From Saccharopolyspora sp. NFXS83 (GTDB taxonomy: Bacteria > Actinomycetota > Actinomycetes > Mycobacteriales > Pseudonocardiaceae), in assembly GCF_026241095.1 (NCBI RefSeq), contig NZ_JAPFGB010000004.1, positions 235,178 to 299,177 of the forward strand: 64,000 bases of DNA, written 5' to 3'. Shown here in pieces: positions 35,322 to 43,887 of the stretch (positions are counted from its first letter, which is position 1; each line of letters opens with the position of its first letter). Below the pieces are notes generated by a model that was not told the DNA's origin, did not search any database, and saw nothing but the letters and a program-made list of their open reading frames with translations. The position numbers were made by a program, and so were the translations under genes.

Positions 35322-36521
35322 ATGGCAGTGAATCCGAACCCCGGAATTCTGCAGTACTCCCGGCTGCGCAAGTCGCCGTTCTTCCACGCCTCCCGGCAGC
35401 ACGGCGTGAGCCTCTACAGCGTCTACAACCACACCTACCACCCACGGCACTACGGCGACCCGGTGGCGGAGTACTGGGCGCTGCTGGAGGGGGTGACGCT
35501 CTGGGATGTCGGCGTGGAGCGGCAGGTGGAGATCACCGGACCGGACGCGTTCGAGTTCACCAACATGCTGGTGCCGCGCGACCTCACCAAGTGCAAGGTC
35601 GGGCAGTGCAAGTACGTGTTCGTCACCGCCGAGGACGGCGGCATCATCAACGACCCCGTGCTGCTGCGCTTGGGGGAGAACCACTTCTGGCTCTCGCTCG
35701 CCGACAGCGACGTGCTGCTGTGGGCGAAGGGACTGGCCCACGGCCTGGGCATGGACGTGCGCATTCACGAACCCGACGTGGGGCCGGTGCAGGTGCAGGG
35801 GCCGAAGTCGCGGGACGTGATGGTCGACCTGTTCGGCGAGTCCATCTTGGACGTTCCCTACTACTACGCGGTGGACCGCGAGCTCAACGGGATGCAGGTG
35901 GTCGTCTCCCGCACCGGGTACACCGCCGAGCTGGGCTACGAGATCTACCTGCACAACGCGACCCGCGACGGCGTGAAGCTGTGGGAGACGATCTGGGAGG
36001 CGGGCCGCCCGCACGGCATGCAAGTCATCGGGCCGTGCCACATCCGCCGCATCGAAGCGGGAATCCTGTCGTGGGGCTGCGACATCACCTACGAGACGAA
36101 CCCGTTCGAGGCGGGCTACGGCTTCGAGAAGACGTGGATGGTGGATCTGGAGCAGGACGCCGACTTCATCGGCAAGGAGGCGCTGACCCGGATCAAGACC
36201 GAAGGCGTGGCGCGCAAGCTCGTCGGGGTGCGCATGGGCGGGCCGGGCATCGGCTCGTTCAACGACGGCAGCATGATCGAACCGTTCGACGTGCACGACC
36301 CGCACGGCCTGCGCATCGGCGAGGTCACCTCCGCCTGCCACTCCCCCAGGCTGGACAGCAACATCGGCTTCGCCATGGTCCCGGTGGCCTACCAGGAACC
36401 GGGCACCGAGCTGGTGGTGCACACCCAGCACGGCCCGCAGGACGCGATCGTCGTGGAGAAGCCGTTCCACGACCCGAACAAGGACATCCCGAAGCACCTC
36501 GAACGCACGGCCTCGGCGTGA
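35322..36521 (+). CDS. GcvT-fold THF-dependent demethylase, DmdA-like
   Basis: 399 aa from ATG 35322 with AAAGGAG upstream; the open frame begins earlier without a good site. It has no FAD domain, unlike its neighbour. YSVYNHTYHP, LWDVGVERQVEITGPDA, PRDLTKCKVGQCKYV, IINDPVLLRLGE and EPDVGPVQVQGPKS resemble the DMSP demethylase DmdA more than glycine-cleavage GcvT, as far as memory allows. DmdA moves a methyl group to THF, giving 5-methyl-THF. MetF and formate-THF ligase genes follow directly, which suits that product. The methyl donor here (betaine, DMSP or another) is not known. Confidence 0.75.
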   Translation: MAVNPNPGILQYSRLRKSPFFHASRQHGVSLYSVYNHTYHPRHYGDPVAEYWALLEGVTLWDVGVERQVEITGPDAFEFTNMLVPRDLTKCKVGQCKYVFVTAEDGGIINDPVLLRLGENHFWLSLADSDVLLWAKGLAHGLGMDVRIHEPDVGPVQVQGPKSRDVMVDLFGESILDVPYYYAVDRELNGMQVVVSRTGYTAELGYEIYLHNATRDGVKLWETIWEAGRPHGMQVIGPCHIRRIEAGILSWGCDITYETNPFEAGYGFEKTWMVDLEQDADFIGKEALTRIKTEGVARKLVGVRMGGPGIGSFNDGSMIEPFDVHDPHGLRIGEVTSACHSPRLDSNIGFAMVPVAYQEPGTELVVHTQHGPQDAIVVEKPFHDPNKDIPKHLERTASA

Positions 36522-36540
36522 GCGGGCGGGGGTCGAGCTG

Positions 36541-37383
36541 ATGGACACCAGCACTCAGCGGCTGCAGGAGATGTTGTGCCGCAGCAGGTTCGAGGTGCTG
36601 CCGGTGCGCGGCGCGGCGGAGCGGGCGGCGGTGCTGCCCGCCGGCAGCGCCGTCACCGTCACCGCTTCCGCCGCGAAGGGCCCCGACGCGACGATGGACG
36701 TCGCTGCCCGGCTGGCGGAATCCGGACTGCACGTGGTGCCGCACCTGGCGGCGCGCTCCATCCCGGACCGGGCGCGGCTGGCCGAACTGCTGGACCGCGC
36801 GGCGGCGCTGGGCAGCGACGAGGTCTTCGTCGTCGCGGGCGATTCCCCGGTTCCCGCCGGGGAATTCCCGGACGCGCTCGCGCTGCTGCGGACGATGGAG
36901 GAGCTGGGCCGCAGGCCGGGCAAGGTCGGCATCACCGGCTACCCGGAACGGCACGCGTTCCTGTCCGACGCCGCCACGATCCGGGCCATGGCGGACAAGG
37001 CGCGCTACGCGGACTACGTGGTCTCGCAGATCTGCTACGACCCGCGGCGCATCGCCGACTGGCTCGGCGAGGTCCGCGCGCGCGGCGTGCTGCTGCCCGT
37101 GCACATCGGCCTGCCCGGTGCGGTGGACGTGACGAAGCTGCTGCGGATGTCGATGAAGATCGGCCTCGGCGAGTCGTTGCGGTTCCTGCGCAAGCAGCAC
37201 GGCCTGGTCACCAGGCTGCTCGCGCCGTACACGCCGGACGCCCTGGTCGACGGGCTCTGGCCGCACCTGGACGAGCCCGCTCCGGGCATCGCCGGGTGGC
37301 ACCTGTTCACGTTCAACGAACTCGACCGGACCGTCCAGTGGCGCGACGACGCCCTCGCCCGGATCCAGGAGGTTCCCGCATGA
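36541..37383 (+). CDS. Methylenetetrahydrofolate reductase (MetF family)
   Basis: 280 aa. The TIM-barrel features are present: VTVTASAAKGPDATMDVAA near the start, HVVPHLAARSI, VFVVAGDSPVP, GKVGITGYPERH, then YVVSQICYD and LPVHIGLPGAV. It interconverts 5-methyl-THF and 5,10-methylene-THF with FAD. In this operon, after a demethylase, the oxidative direction (5-methyl-THF to methylene-THF) is plausible. It starts 19 bp after the DmdA-like gene and its stop overlaps the fhs ATG. It is probably not the housekeeping methionine-synthesis enzyme. Confidence 0.88.
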   Translation: MDTSTQRLQEMLCRSRFEVLPVRGAAERAAVLPAGSAVTVTASAAKGPDATMDVAARLAESGLHVVPHLAARSIPDRARLAELLDRAAALGSDEVFVVAGDSPVPAGEFPDALALLRTMEELGRRPGKVGITGYPERHAFLSDAATIRAMADKARYADYVVSQICYDPRRIADWLGEVRARGVLLPVHIGLPGAVDVTKLLRMSMKIGLGESLRFLRKQHGLVTRLLAPYTPDALVDGLWPHLDEPAPGIAGWHLFTFNELDRTVQWRDDALARIQEVPA

Positions 37384-39077
37384 CCATCCCGTCCGACCTG
37401 GACATCTCCCGAGCCGCGGCGCTCCGTCCGATCGACGAGATCGCCGCGCAGCTCGACATCGGCCCGCACCTGCTGGAACCGTACGGCAGGCAGGTGGCGA
37501 AGGTGTCCCTCGACGCGATCGAGGAGCTCACCGACCGCCCGGCGGCCAAGTACGTCCTCGTCTCCGCCGTGACGCCCACCCCGCTGGGCGAGGGGAAGAC
37601 GACCACGACCGTCGGGCTCGGGCAGGCGCTGCGACTGCTGGGGCACCGCTCGGCGGTGGCGATCCGGCAGCCGTCGATGGGGCCGACGTTCGGCATCAAG
37701 GGCGGTGCCGCCGGCGGCGGCTACAGCCAGGTGGTGCCGATGGAGGCGCTCAACCTGCACCTGACCGGCGACATGCACGCGGTGACCGCGGCGCACAACC
37801 TGCTCTCGGCGATGCTGGACAACCACCTGCACAAGGGCAACGCGCTCGACATCGACCCGCAGCGGATCACGTGGCGCCGGGTGCTCGACGTCAACGATCG
37901 GGACCTGCGCTCCATCGTGACCGGCCTGGGCGGGCCCGCCGACGGCGCGCCGCGCCAGACCGGGTTCGACATCACCGCCGCCAGCGAGGTGATGGCGGTG
38001 CTGGCGCTGTCGAACTCGCTGCACGACATGCGCCGCAGGCTGGGGCGCATCGTCGTCGGCTACGCCCGCGACGGCTCCCCGGTCACCGCGGAGCAGCTGC
38101 GCGCGGCGGGCGCGATGACGGTGCTGCTGCGGGAGGCGATCAAGCCGAACCTGATGCAGACCACGGAGAACACTCCGGTGTTCGTGCACGCCGGACCGTT
38201 CGGCAACATCGCGCACGGCAACTCCTCGGTGGTGGCCGACCGCATCGCCGGGCGCTGCTCGGACTACGTGGTGACCGAGGCCGGGTTCGGCGCGGACATG
38301 GGCGCGGAGCGGTTCTTCAACATCAAGTGCCGCACCTCGGGACTGCGCCCGGACGCGGCGGTGCTGGTGGCGACGGTGCGCGCGTTGAAGGCGCACTCCG
38401 GCAACCACCGGATCGTGGCGGGCCGCCCGCTGCCGCCGGAGCTGCTGGCGGAGAACCCCGACGACGTGCGGGCCGGCGCCGACAACCTGCGCAAGCAGAT
38501 CGAGAACATCCGGCTGCACGGGGTTTCGCCGGTGGTGGCGGTCAACGCGTTCCCCACCGACCACCCGTCCGAGCACGCGGCGATCCGCGAGGTCGCCGAG
38601 GCCGCGGGCGCTCGGGTCGCGGTGAGCAGCCACTTCCTCGACGGCGGCAAGGGCGCGAAGGAACTGGCTGAGGCCGTGGTGGAGGCCGCGTCGGAACCGA
38701 GCCGGTTCCAGCTGCTGTACCCGGATTCGGCGGACCTGCGCACGAAGATCGACGTGGTGGCTCGGCGGGTGTACGGCGCCGACGGCGTGTCCTACACCCC
38801 GGCCGCGGCCCGCTCGCTGCGGGACTACGAGGCGAACGGGTTCGGCACGTTGCCGGTGTGCATCGCGAAGACGCACCTGTCGCTGAGCTCGGATCCGACG
38901 CTGCTGGGCGCTCCGACCGGCTGGACCTTGCCGGTGCGGGAGGTGCGGGCTTCGGTCGGAGCCGGGTTCGTGTACCCGATCTGCGGTGACATGCGCACCA
39001 TGCCCGGCTTGGGGTCGCATCCGGCGGCGGAGCGCATCGACATCGACGAGCACGGTCAGGTCGTGGGGCTGAGTTGA
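37380..39077 (+). CDS. fhs: Formate-tetrahydrofolate ligase
   Basis: 565 aa from ATG 37380, overlapping the MetF stop (ATGA). The nucleotide loop is TPTPLGEGKTTTTVGLGQAL at about residues 63-82. SMGPTFGIKGGAAGGGYSQV, EAGFGADMGAERFFNIKCR and SGNHRIVAGRPLP are signature blocks. It joins formate to THF with ATP, or in reverse makes ATP and formate from 10-formyl-THF. Within a methyl-group catabolic operon the reverse direction is the more sensible. Length and motifs are complete. Confidence 0.97.
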   Translation: MTIPSDLDISRAAALRPIDEIAAQLDIGPHLLEPYGRQVAKVSLDAIEELTDRPAAKYVLVSAVTPTPLGEGKTTTTVGLGQALRLLGHRSAVAIRQPSMGPTFGIKGGAAGGGYSQVVPMEALNLHLTGDMHAVTAAHNLLSAMLDNHLHKGNALDIDPQRITWRRVLDVNDRDLRSIVTGLGGPADGAPRQTGFDITAASEVMAVLALSNSLHDMRRRLGRIVVGYARDGSPVTAEQLRAAGAMTVLLREAIKPNLMQTTENTPVFVHAGPFGNIAHGNSSVVADRIAGRCSDYVVTEAGFGADMGAERFFNIKCRTSGLRPDAAVLVATVRALKAHSGNHRIVAGRPLPPELLAENPDDVRAGADNLRKQIENIRLHGVSPVVAVNAFPTDHPSEHAAIREVAEAAGARVAVSSHFLDGGKGAKELAEAVVEAASEPSRFQLLYPDSADLRTKIDVVARRVYGADGVSYTPAAARSLRDYEANGFGTLPVCIAKTHLSLSSDPTLLGAPTGWTLPVREVRASVGAGFVYPICGDMRTMPGLGSHPAAERIDIDEHGQVVGLS

Positions 39078-39616
39078 CCGATCTCGACGTGAGCGTGCGG
39101 GACTTCCTCGACGAGGTGGCCGCGCCGACGCCGTCCGCCACCGGCGGCGTCGTCGGCGCGGTCACCGTCGCCGCCGCGGCCGGGCTGCTCGCGATGACGG
39201 CCCGGTTGCGCCGCGACGCGGCGCGGGCGGCTCGGGCGGAGGCGCTGCGGCAGCGGGCGACGGAGCTGGCGGTCGCGGATTCCGATGCCTACCGAGGCGT
39301 TCTGGCCGCCCAGCGCCGCGGCCAGGACGATCCGGGCCGGGCCGCAGCGCTGGCGGAGGCGCTGATCGAAGCGGCGGGGCCGCCCAGCGCGCTGGCCGCG
39401 CTCGCGGAACAGGTCGCCGCGCTCGCCGCCGAGGTCGCGGCCGAGGCGACGCCCGCACTGCGGGGCGACGCGCACACCGCCGCCGCGCTGGCCGCGGCCT
39501 GCGCCCGCGGCGCGGCGATCCTGGCGCGGATCAACCTCACCGCCGCGAACGCGGACCAGGGCGCGGCCGACGAGGCCGACGCCCACGCCGCGGAAGCCGC
39601 CCGCCACTCCCCCTGA
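39074..39616 (+). CDS. FTCD C-terminal-type methenyl-THF cyclohydrolase
   Basis: 180 aa from TTG 39074, overlapping the fhs stop (TTGA). The start DLDVSVRDFLDEVAAPTPSATGGVVGAVTVAAAAGLLAMTA (in pieces, residues 3-43) is the cyclodeaminase/cyclohydrolase (FchA) family entry; the rest is helical and alanine-rich as expected. It would hydrolyse 5,10-methenyl-THF to 10-formyl-THF, the step before Fhs. The methylene-THF dehydrogenase that should precede it is not encoded in this cluster. Confidence 0.85.
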   Translation: MTDLDVSVRDFLDEVAAPTPSATGGVVGAVTVAAAAGLLAMTARLRRDAARAARAEALRQRATELAVADSDAYRGVLAAQRRGQDDPGRAAALAEALIEAAGPPSALAALAEQVAALAAEVAAEATPALRGDAHTAAALAAACARGAAILARINLTAANADQGAADEADAHAAEAARHSP

Positions 39617-39814
39617 TCACCGCGAGGTGATCGGGAGCCGTGGGCGCCGTGGACGATCATGTCGGGCGAGGCACCTCGGGCTCGAGCCGGGCGCACCTCG
39701 ACGCGCGCCGGCTACCGGAGGTGGCACCAGTGGTCGCTTGGACGAAGGCCAGGTGCGGGCCGCTCGACCGGGTGACGTCGAGCCGGTCGGGCGCGGGGCT
39801 CGCTCCGGGAGGAG

Positions 39815-40489
39815 TCAGCGGGTGGGTGCGAGCAGCAGGCCGGTGAGGCCGTCGGTCAAGGCGACGCCGACCAGGTCCCAGTCGGCCGGAGCGCCGGTCT
39901 CGGCGGCTGCGCGCTCCTGCTCGGCGCAGGTGTGCAGGACCGCGAGCCGAGCCGTTTCGCGGCGGATCGCGGCGATCTTCGGCGGCAGCTCGGGCTTGTG
40001 CCCGGCCAGCGCCTCGTCGGCCGCGCGCAGCAGCGGTTCCATCTCGGGCGCCCGCATCGGGTTGTCGCGCAGGACCGGATCGGTGGCCAGTTGCGCGGTG
40101 AACCGCGCGCACCAGCTCGGGTTGCCCAGGCTCGCCAGGTGCTCGACGTAGGGCAGCACCAGGCAGGCCACGTGGTCGCGCGGGTCGTCGGAGCCGCTCG
40201 CCGCGTCGAGCAGTTCCCGGGTGCGCCGGGTGATCGGCTCGCTGTGGGCGTCGCTGAGGGCGCGCAGCAGGTCCTCGCGGGTGCCGACGTGGTAGGCCAG
40301 CGCGGAGTTGTTGGCCTGCCCTGCGGCTTCGACGATCTGCCGGTTGGACACCTCGGAGAGCCCGCGCTCGGCGAACAGGCGCTCGGCGGTGCGCAGCAGC
40401 AGCGCCCGCGTGGCGTCGGCCTGCTCGCGCCGGGCGCCGGTTCCTCGACCGTGCCTGCTGGGCACCGTTTCCGCGTCCACGACGGTCAT
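39815..40489 (-). CDS. TetR-family regulator
   Basis: 224 aa from ATG 40489; the open frame continues upstream without domain logic. The helix-turn-helix is at residues ~25-70 (RALLLRTAERLFAERGLSEV, NRQIVEAAGQANNSALAYHVG). The C-terminal ligand domain is unassignable. It is divergent from a ferredoxin gene across 231 bp. The 198-bp stretch between this gene and the folate operon holds nothing I can identify. Confidence 0.9.
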   Translation of the reverse strand: MTVVDAETVPSRHGRGTGARREQADATRALLLRTAERLFAERGLSEVSNRQIVEAAGQANNSALAYHVGTREDLLRALSDAHSEPITRRTRELLDAASGSDDPRDHVACLVLPYVEHLASLGNPSWCARFTAQLATDPVLRDNPMRAPEMEPLLRAADEALAGHKPELPPKIAAIRRETARLAVLHTCAEQERAAAETGAPADWDLVGVALTDGLTGLLLAPTR

Positions 40490-40634
40490 CGTCTCACCAC
40501 CGCACCGGCGCTCCGCCGAGCCCACTCGCGACGGGCCTGCTCGGTGCGCTCTCGGCCCGGTTCTCGTGAGCGACCACCGGGCCGCCGGTGCCGCGGTCCT
40601 CGTCCGCCATCGATCGCTCATTAAGAAATACATC

Positions 40635-40663
40635 TGACTTAAATGCTAGCGTGACTTCAAGTC
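40635..40663. promoter_or_regulatory. AT-rich promoter region with GACTT palindrome
   Basis: The gap between tetR and the ferredoxin gene has a local AT-rich stretch with GACTTAAA and, 18 bp on, the palindrome GACTTCAAGTC (40653-40663). Repeated GACTT half-sites between a TetR gene and its divergent neighbour are good operator candidates. Confidence 0.4.
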
Positions 40664-40720
40664 GGCCGCCCGCGCAGCGCAGCGGCGGACACGGGGTGGA
40701 CCAGCGCCGGAGGAGGAGCC

Positions 40721-40918
40721 GTGCAGATCGAGATCGACGAGGACAGGTGCATCGGAGCGGGCCAGTGCGTGCTGGCCGCCGAGGACGTGTTCGACCAGCG
40801 CGACGAGGACGGCGTCGTGGTGCTGCTCGACGACTCCCCCGCCCCGGAGCGGCACGAGGCCGCCCGCCAAGCCGCGGCCCTGTGCCCGGCGGCGGCCATC
40901 GCACTGCGGGAGGACTGA
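40721..40918 (+). CDS. [3Fe-4S]-type ferredoxin
   Basis: 65 aa from GTG 40721 with GGAGGAGGAG upstream. Cysteines C10, C16 and C55 (CIGAGQC, then LCP) are present; the usual additional cysteine is A13, so a three-iron cluster is expected. These small ferredoxins normally feed electrons to cytochromes P450. No P450 gene adjoins it, so its partner is elsewhere. A perfect terminator follows, making it a single-gene unit, probably under the divergent TetR. Confidence 0.93.
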   Translation: MQIEIDEDRCIGAGQCVLAAEDVFDQRDEDGVVVLLDDSPAPERHEAARQAAALCPAAAIALRED

Positions 40919-40923
40919 GAGGA

Positions 40924-40957
40924 GTCCACCGAGGACCGAAATCAGTCCTCGGTGGAC
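40924..40957. terminator. Bidirectional terminator hairpin
   Basis: GTCCACCGAGGAC and GTCCTCGGTGGAC form a perfect 13-bp stem with an 8-nt loop, 6 bp after the ferredoxin stop and facing the convergent cutA gene. Confidence 0.85.
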
Positions 40958-41016
40958 CACTGCAATCAGCGGCACCGCCGGGATCGTCCGACGGCGCTCA
41001 GCGGCGCAGCGCCGAA

Positions 41017-41334
41017 CTAGCCCCGGGTTTCTTCGTCGAGCCAGGACAGGTAGGCGGGATTCCCGCCAACGATCGGGGTGGCGATGATCTCGGGAACGTC
41101 GTAGGTGTGGTGCGCCTGGAGGTGCGCGATCAGCGCGTCGATCCGGGCCGCGGAGGTCTTGACCTGCAACTGCCACTCGGGGTCGTCCTGCACCGCTCCG
41201 TCCCAGCGGTAGAAGCTGCGGATCGGCACCACCTGCACGCAGGCCCCGGCCCGCGCCTCGACGATGCCCCGGGCGAGTTCCGCCGCCGCCGCTTCGGAAT
41301 CCGTGGTCGTCACGACCTGCACGTAGTCAGCCAT
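41017..41334 (-). CDS. cutA: CutA1-like divalent-cation tolerance protein
   Basis: 105 aa, the family's normal length. VQVVTTTDSEAAAAELARGIVEARAGACVQVVP, FYRWDGAVQDDPEWQLQVKT and HTYDVPEIIATPIVGGNPAYLSW follow in order over the protein. CutA1 proteins are very stable trimers with a signalling-protein-like fold; the metal-tolerance role is historical and not firmly explained. It sits beside a metal-sensing ArsR gene and a P1B-type ATPase, which fits metal handling. Confidence 0.95.
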   Translation of the reverse strand: MADYVQVVTTTDSEAAAAELARGIVEARAGACVQVVPIRSFYRWDGAVQDDPEWQLQVKTSAARIDALIAHLQAHHTYDVPEIIATPIVGGNPAYLSWLDEETRG

Positions 41335-41383
41335 GACCCCGAGGCTATCGGCAGCACCCGGCCGCTTCGACGAAAACGGCCCC

Positions 41384-41725
41384 TCAGCCCGACAAGCCCA
41401 GCCGCAGGTGCTCGATGTGGTAGACGGCTTCGTCGAGCAGCTGGGCGACGTGGTCGTCGTAGAGGCTGTAGACGACGCTGCGCCCGGTGCGGCTGCCGCT
41501 GACCAGGCCCAGCGAACGCAGCAGTCGCAGCTGGTGGGACACGGCCGAGGCCTCCATGCCGACGGCCTCGGCGAGTTCGCCGACGGGCCGCGCGCCTTGG
41601 CGCAGTTCGCTGAGGATCAGCAGCCGGGACGGCGCGGCCAGCGCCTGCAGGGTCTCGGCCACCGAAGACGCCGAGACCGCGTCCAGCTTGGCGGCGGGCG
41701 CGACGCCCTCGACTCCATGACCCAT
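41384..41725 (-). CDS. ArsR/SmtB-family metal sensor with alpha-5 site
   Basis: 113 aa from ATG 41725. The winged helix-turn-helix spans residues 24-90 (SRLLILSELRQGARPVGELA, EASAVSHQLRLLRSLGLV). At the C-terminus D90, H92, H103 and H106 form D-x-H-x10-H-x2-H, the exact spacing of the alpha-5 Zn/Co/Ni site of CzrA and SmtB. There is no cysteine in the alpha-3 helix. It should repress the divergent metal-exporting ATPase and release on binding metal. A TGAA-N6-TTCA site lies between the genes. Confidence 0.93.
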   Translation of the reverse strand: MGHGVEGVAPAAKLDAVSASSVAETLQALAAPSRLLILSELRQGARPVGELAEAVGMEASAVSHQLRLLRSLGLVSGSRTGRSVVYSLYDDHVAQLLDEAVYHIEHLRLGLSG

Positions 41726-41767
41726 GCGCGCAGTGTAGCCACGTCTCCACCTGAACACCTGCACATC

Positions 41768-41781
41768 TGAACAGTCATTCA
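41768..41781. promoter_or_regulatory. Candidate ArsR/SmtB operator
   Basis: TGAACAGTCATTCA (TGAA-N6-TTCA) resembles the half-sites of SmtB/CzrA operators. It lies 42 bp from the sensor start and 42 bp from the ATPase start, so one bound dimer could block both. A second CTGAACA half-site occurs just upstream at about 41751. Confidence 0.5.
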
Positions 41782-41823
41782 TGTACCTTGTGGGCGCCGC
41801 ACCCCCGCTCCCGAGGAACCGCG

Positions 41824-43716
41824 ATGACCACGCTCACCGACCGCCCCGCACCCGCCGAACGGGCCGCACCGCGCCGCCGGGGTCTGCTCGCCCTGCCCGA
41901 GAGCCGCTGGGCGGGAGCCGCACTGCTGGCCTTCCTGCTCGGACTCGCGGTGGACCTCGGCGGCGGACCGGACTGGGCCTCCTGGGCGCTCTACCTGCTC
42001 TGCTACGCCACCGGCGGCTGGGAACCGGCCTGGGCGGGACTGCGGGCGCTGCGCGAGCGCACGCTGGACGTGGACCTGCTGATGATCGTCGCGGCGATCG
42101 GCGCCGCGAGCATCGGCCAGGTGCGCGACGGCGGATTGCTCATCGTCATCTTCGCGACCTCCGGGGCCCTGGAGGCCTACGCCACCGCACGCACCGAGGA
42201 CTCCGTGCGCGGCCTGCTGGACCTGGCGCCGGAAACCGCGGTGCGGGTCCGCGACGGCGTGGAGCGGACCGTGCCCGCCGCCGACCTGATCGTCGGCGAC
42301 GAGATCCTGGTGCGCCCCGGTGAACGCGTCGGCGCCGACGGCGAGGTGCTCGACGGCCGTACCGAGATCGACGAGGCCACGATCACCGGCGAGCCGATGC
42401 CCGCCGCGAAGACCCCCGGCGACGAGGTGTTCGCCGGCACCCTCAACGGCTCCGGCGCGCTGCGGGTGCGCGTCGCGCGGGACGCCTCGGAATCGGTGAT
42501 CGCGCGCATCGTGGCGCTGGTGGCGGAGGCGAGCGAGGCGAAGGCCCCGACCCAGCTGTTCATCGAGAAGGTCGAGCAGCGCTACTCGATGGGCATCGTG
42601 CTCGCGACGCTCGCCGTGTTCGGCGTCCCGCTGCTGTTCGGGGAGGCCGTGTCGGACGCGCTGCTGCGCGCCATGACGTTCATGATCGTCGCTTCGCCGT
42701 GCGCGGTGGTGCTGGCGACGATGCCGCCGCTGCTGTCGGCGATCGCGAACGCGGGCAGGCGCGGGGTGCTGGTGAAATCGGCGGTGGTGCTGGAACGCCT
42801 CGCCGACGTCGAGCGGGTGGCGCTGGACAAGACGGGCACGCTCACCGAGGGGGTGCCGGTGGTCGCCGAGATCCACCCCGAATCCGGGCACGGCGCGGAC
42901 GAGGTGCTGGCGCTGGCGGCGGGCGCGGAGCACCGCAGCGAGCACCCGCTGGGACGGGCCGTGGTCACCGCCGCCCGCGAACGCGGCCTGCCGATCCCGG
43001 ACGCCGCGAACTTCCGCGCCGAACCGGGGCGGGGCGTGACCGCGCTCGTCGCGGGACGGCGGATCGAGGTGCGCGGCCCCGAACAGCGGTCCGAGCGCGT
43101 GGCCGCCGTGGAGTCCGCCGGGCGCACCGCCGTGGTGGTGCTCGCCGACGGAGTCGTCGCGGGCGTGCTCGGCCTCACCGACCGGATCCGGCCGGACGCC
43201 GCGGCGGCCGTGCGGTCGCTGCGGGATCTGACCGGGGCCGAACCCGTGCTGCTCACCGGCGACAACGAACTCGCCGCCCGGCGCATCGCGGCCGAGGTGG
43301 GGATCCGGGAGGTGCGGGCGGGGCTGCTTCCGGAGCAGAAGGTCGCCGCCGTGCGGGAACTCGGCGCGCGCACGCTGATGCTGGGCGACGGGATCAACGA
43401 CGCTCCCGCGCTGGCCGCCGCGCACACCGGTGCGGCGATGGGCGGGGCGGGCGCCGACCTCACCTTGGAGACCGCCGACGTGGTGATCGTGCGCGACGAG
43501 CTGGCGGCCGTCGCCAAGCTCGTCGACCTGTCCCGGCGGGCGCGGCGCCTGGTCCGGCAGAACCTGGTCATCGCGGCCTCGTTCATCGCGGTCCTCGTGG
43601 CGTGGGACCTGGTCGGCGATCTGCCGCTGCCGCTGGGCGTCGCCGGGCACGAGGGGTCCACCGTGCTGGTCGGCCTCAACGGGCTGCGCCTGCTGCGCTC
43701 CCGCGCGTGGCGCTGA
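41824..43716 (+). CDS. P1B-4-type heavy-metal transporting ATPase
   Basis: 630 aa from ATG 41824 (GAGGAACC upstream). No N-terminal metal-binding domain is present. The membrane metal site reads S291-P-C293, not CPC, and the last helix has HEGSTVLVGLNGLRLL; together these define the P1B-4 group (CoaT, CtpD, CzcP-like), which export Co, Ni, Fe(II) or Zn. The phosphorylated aspartate is D335 (DKTGTLT); TGEP, HPLG, and GDGINDAPAL are intact. It is divergent from an alpha-5-site ArsR sensor, its probable regulator. Confidence 0.95.
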   Translation: MTTLTDRPAPAERAAPRRRGLLALPESRWAGAALLAFLLGLAVDLGGGPDWASWALYLLCYATGGWEPAWAGLRALRERTLDVDLLMIVAAIGAASIGQVRDGGLLIVIFATSGALEAYATARTEDSVRGLLDLAPETAVRVRDGVERTVPAADLIVGDEILVRPGERVGADGEVLDGRTEIDEATITGEPMPAAKTPGDEVFAGTLNGSGALRVRVARDASESVIARIVALVAEASEAKAPTQLFIEKVEQRYSMGIVLATLAVFGVPLLFGEAVSDALLRAMTFMIVASPCAVVLATMPPLLSAIANAGRRGVLVKSAVVLERLADVERVALDKTGTLTEGVPVVAEIHPESGHGADEVLALAAGAEHRSEHPLGRAVVTAARERGLPIPDAANFRAEPGRGVTALVAGRRIEVRGPEQRSERVAAVESAGRTAVVVLADGVVAGVLGLTDRIRPDAAAAVRSLRDLTGAEPVLLTGDNELAARRIAAEVGIREVRAGLLPEQKVAAVRELGARTLMLGDGINDAPALAAAHTGAAMGGAGADLTLETADVVIVRDELAAVAKLVDLSRRARRLVRQNLVIAASFIAVLVAWDLVGDLPLPLGVAGHEGSTVLVGLNGLRLLRSRAWR

Positions 43717-43887
43717 TCACTTCCGGCGGCCGTCGAGCCGGATTCGGTTGTGGGACAAGGAAGAGCGCGACCGCGCCGGAGCGTTGCTCCCGCAGATCAC
43801 GTCCGCATCGGCGATGATGATGTTTGCCGCCGCCCCGGATGGAAACCCCGAGGCCGGTGCACGACCACACCGAACCGGAGGAGGACC

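Noticed and set aside
32685-36554. Very long open frames (over 1200 codons) on both strands over the dimethylglycine-oxidase region
   Set aside because: They are low-complexity alanine/arginine/glycine-rich translations overlapping well-defined flavin and GcvT-fold genes.
37035-39053. 672-codon antisense frame over metF and fhs
   Set aside because: It mirrors the codon pattern of fhs and shows no domain or ribosome site.
40990-41012. Small GGCGCT/AGCGCC hairpin resembling the end hairpin of the repeat family
   Set aside because: It is too short and lacks the flanks of the repeat; a much better terminator lies at 40924-40957.
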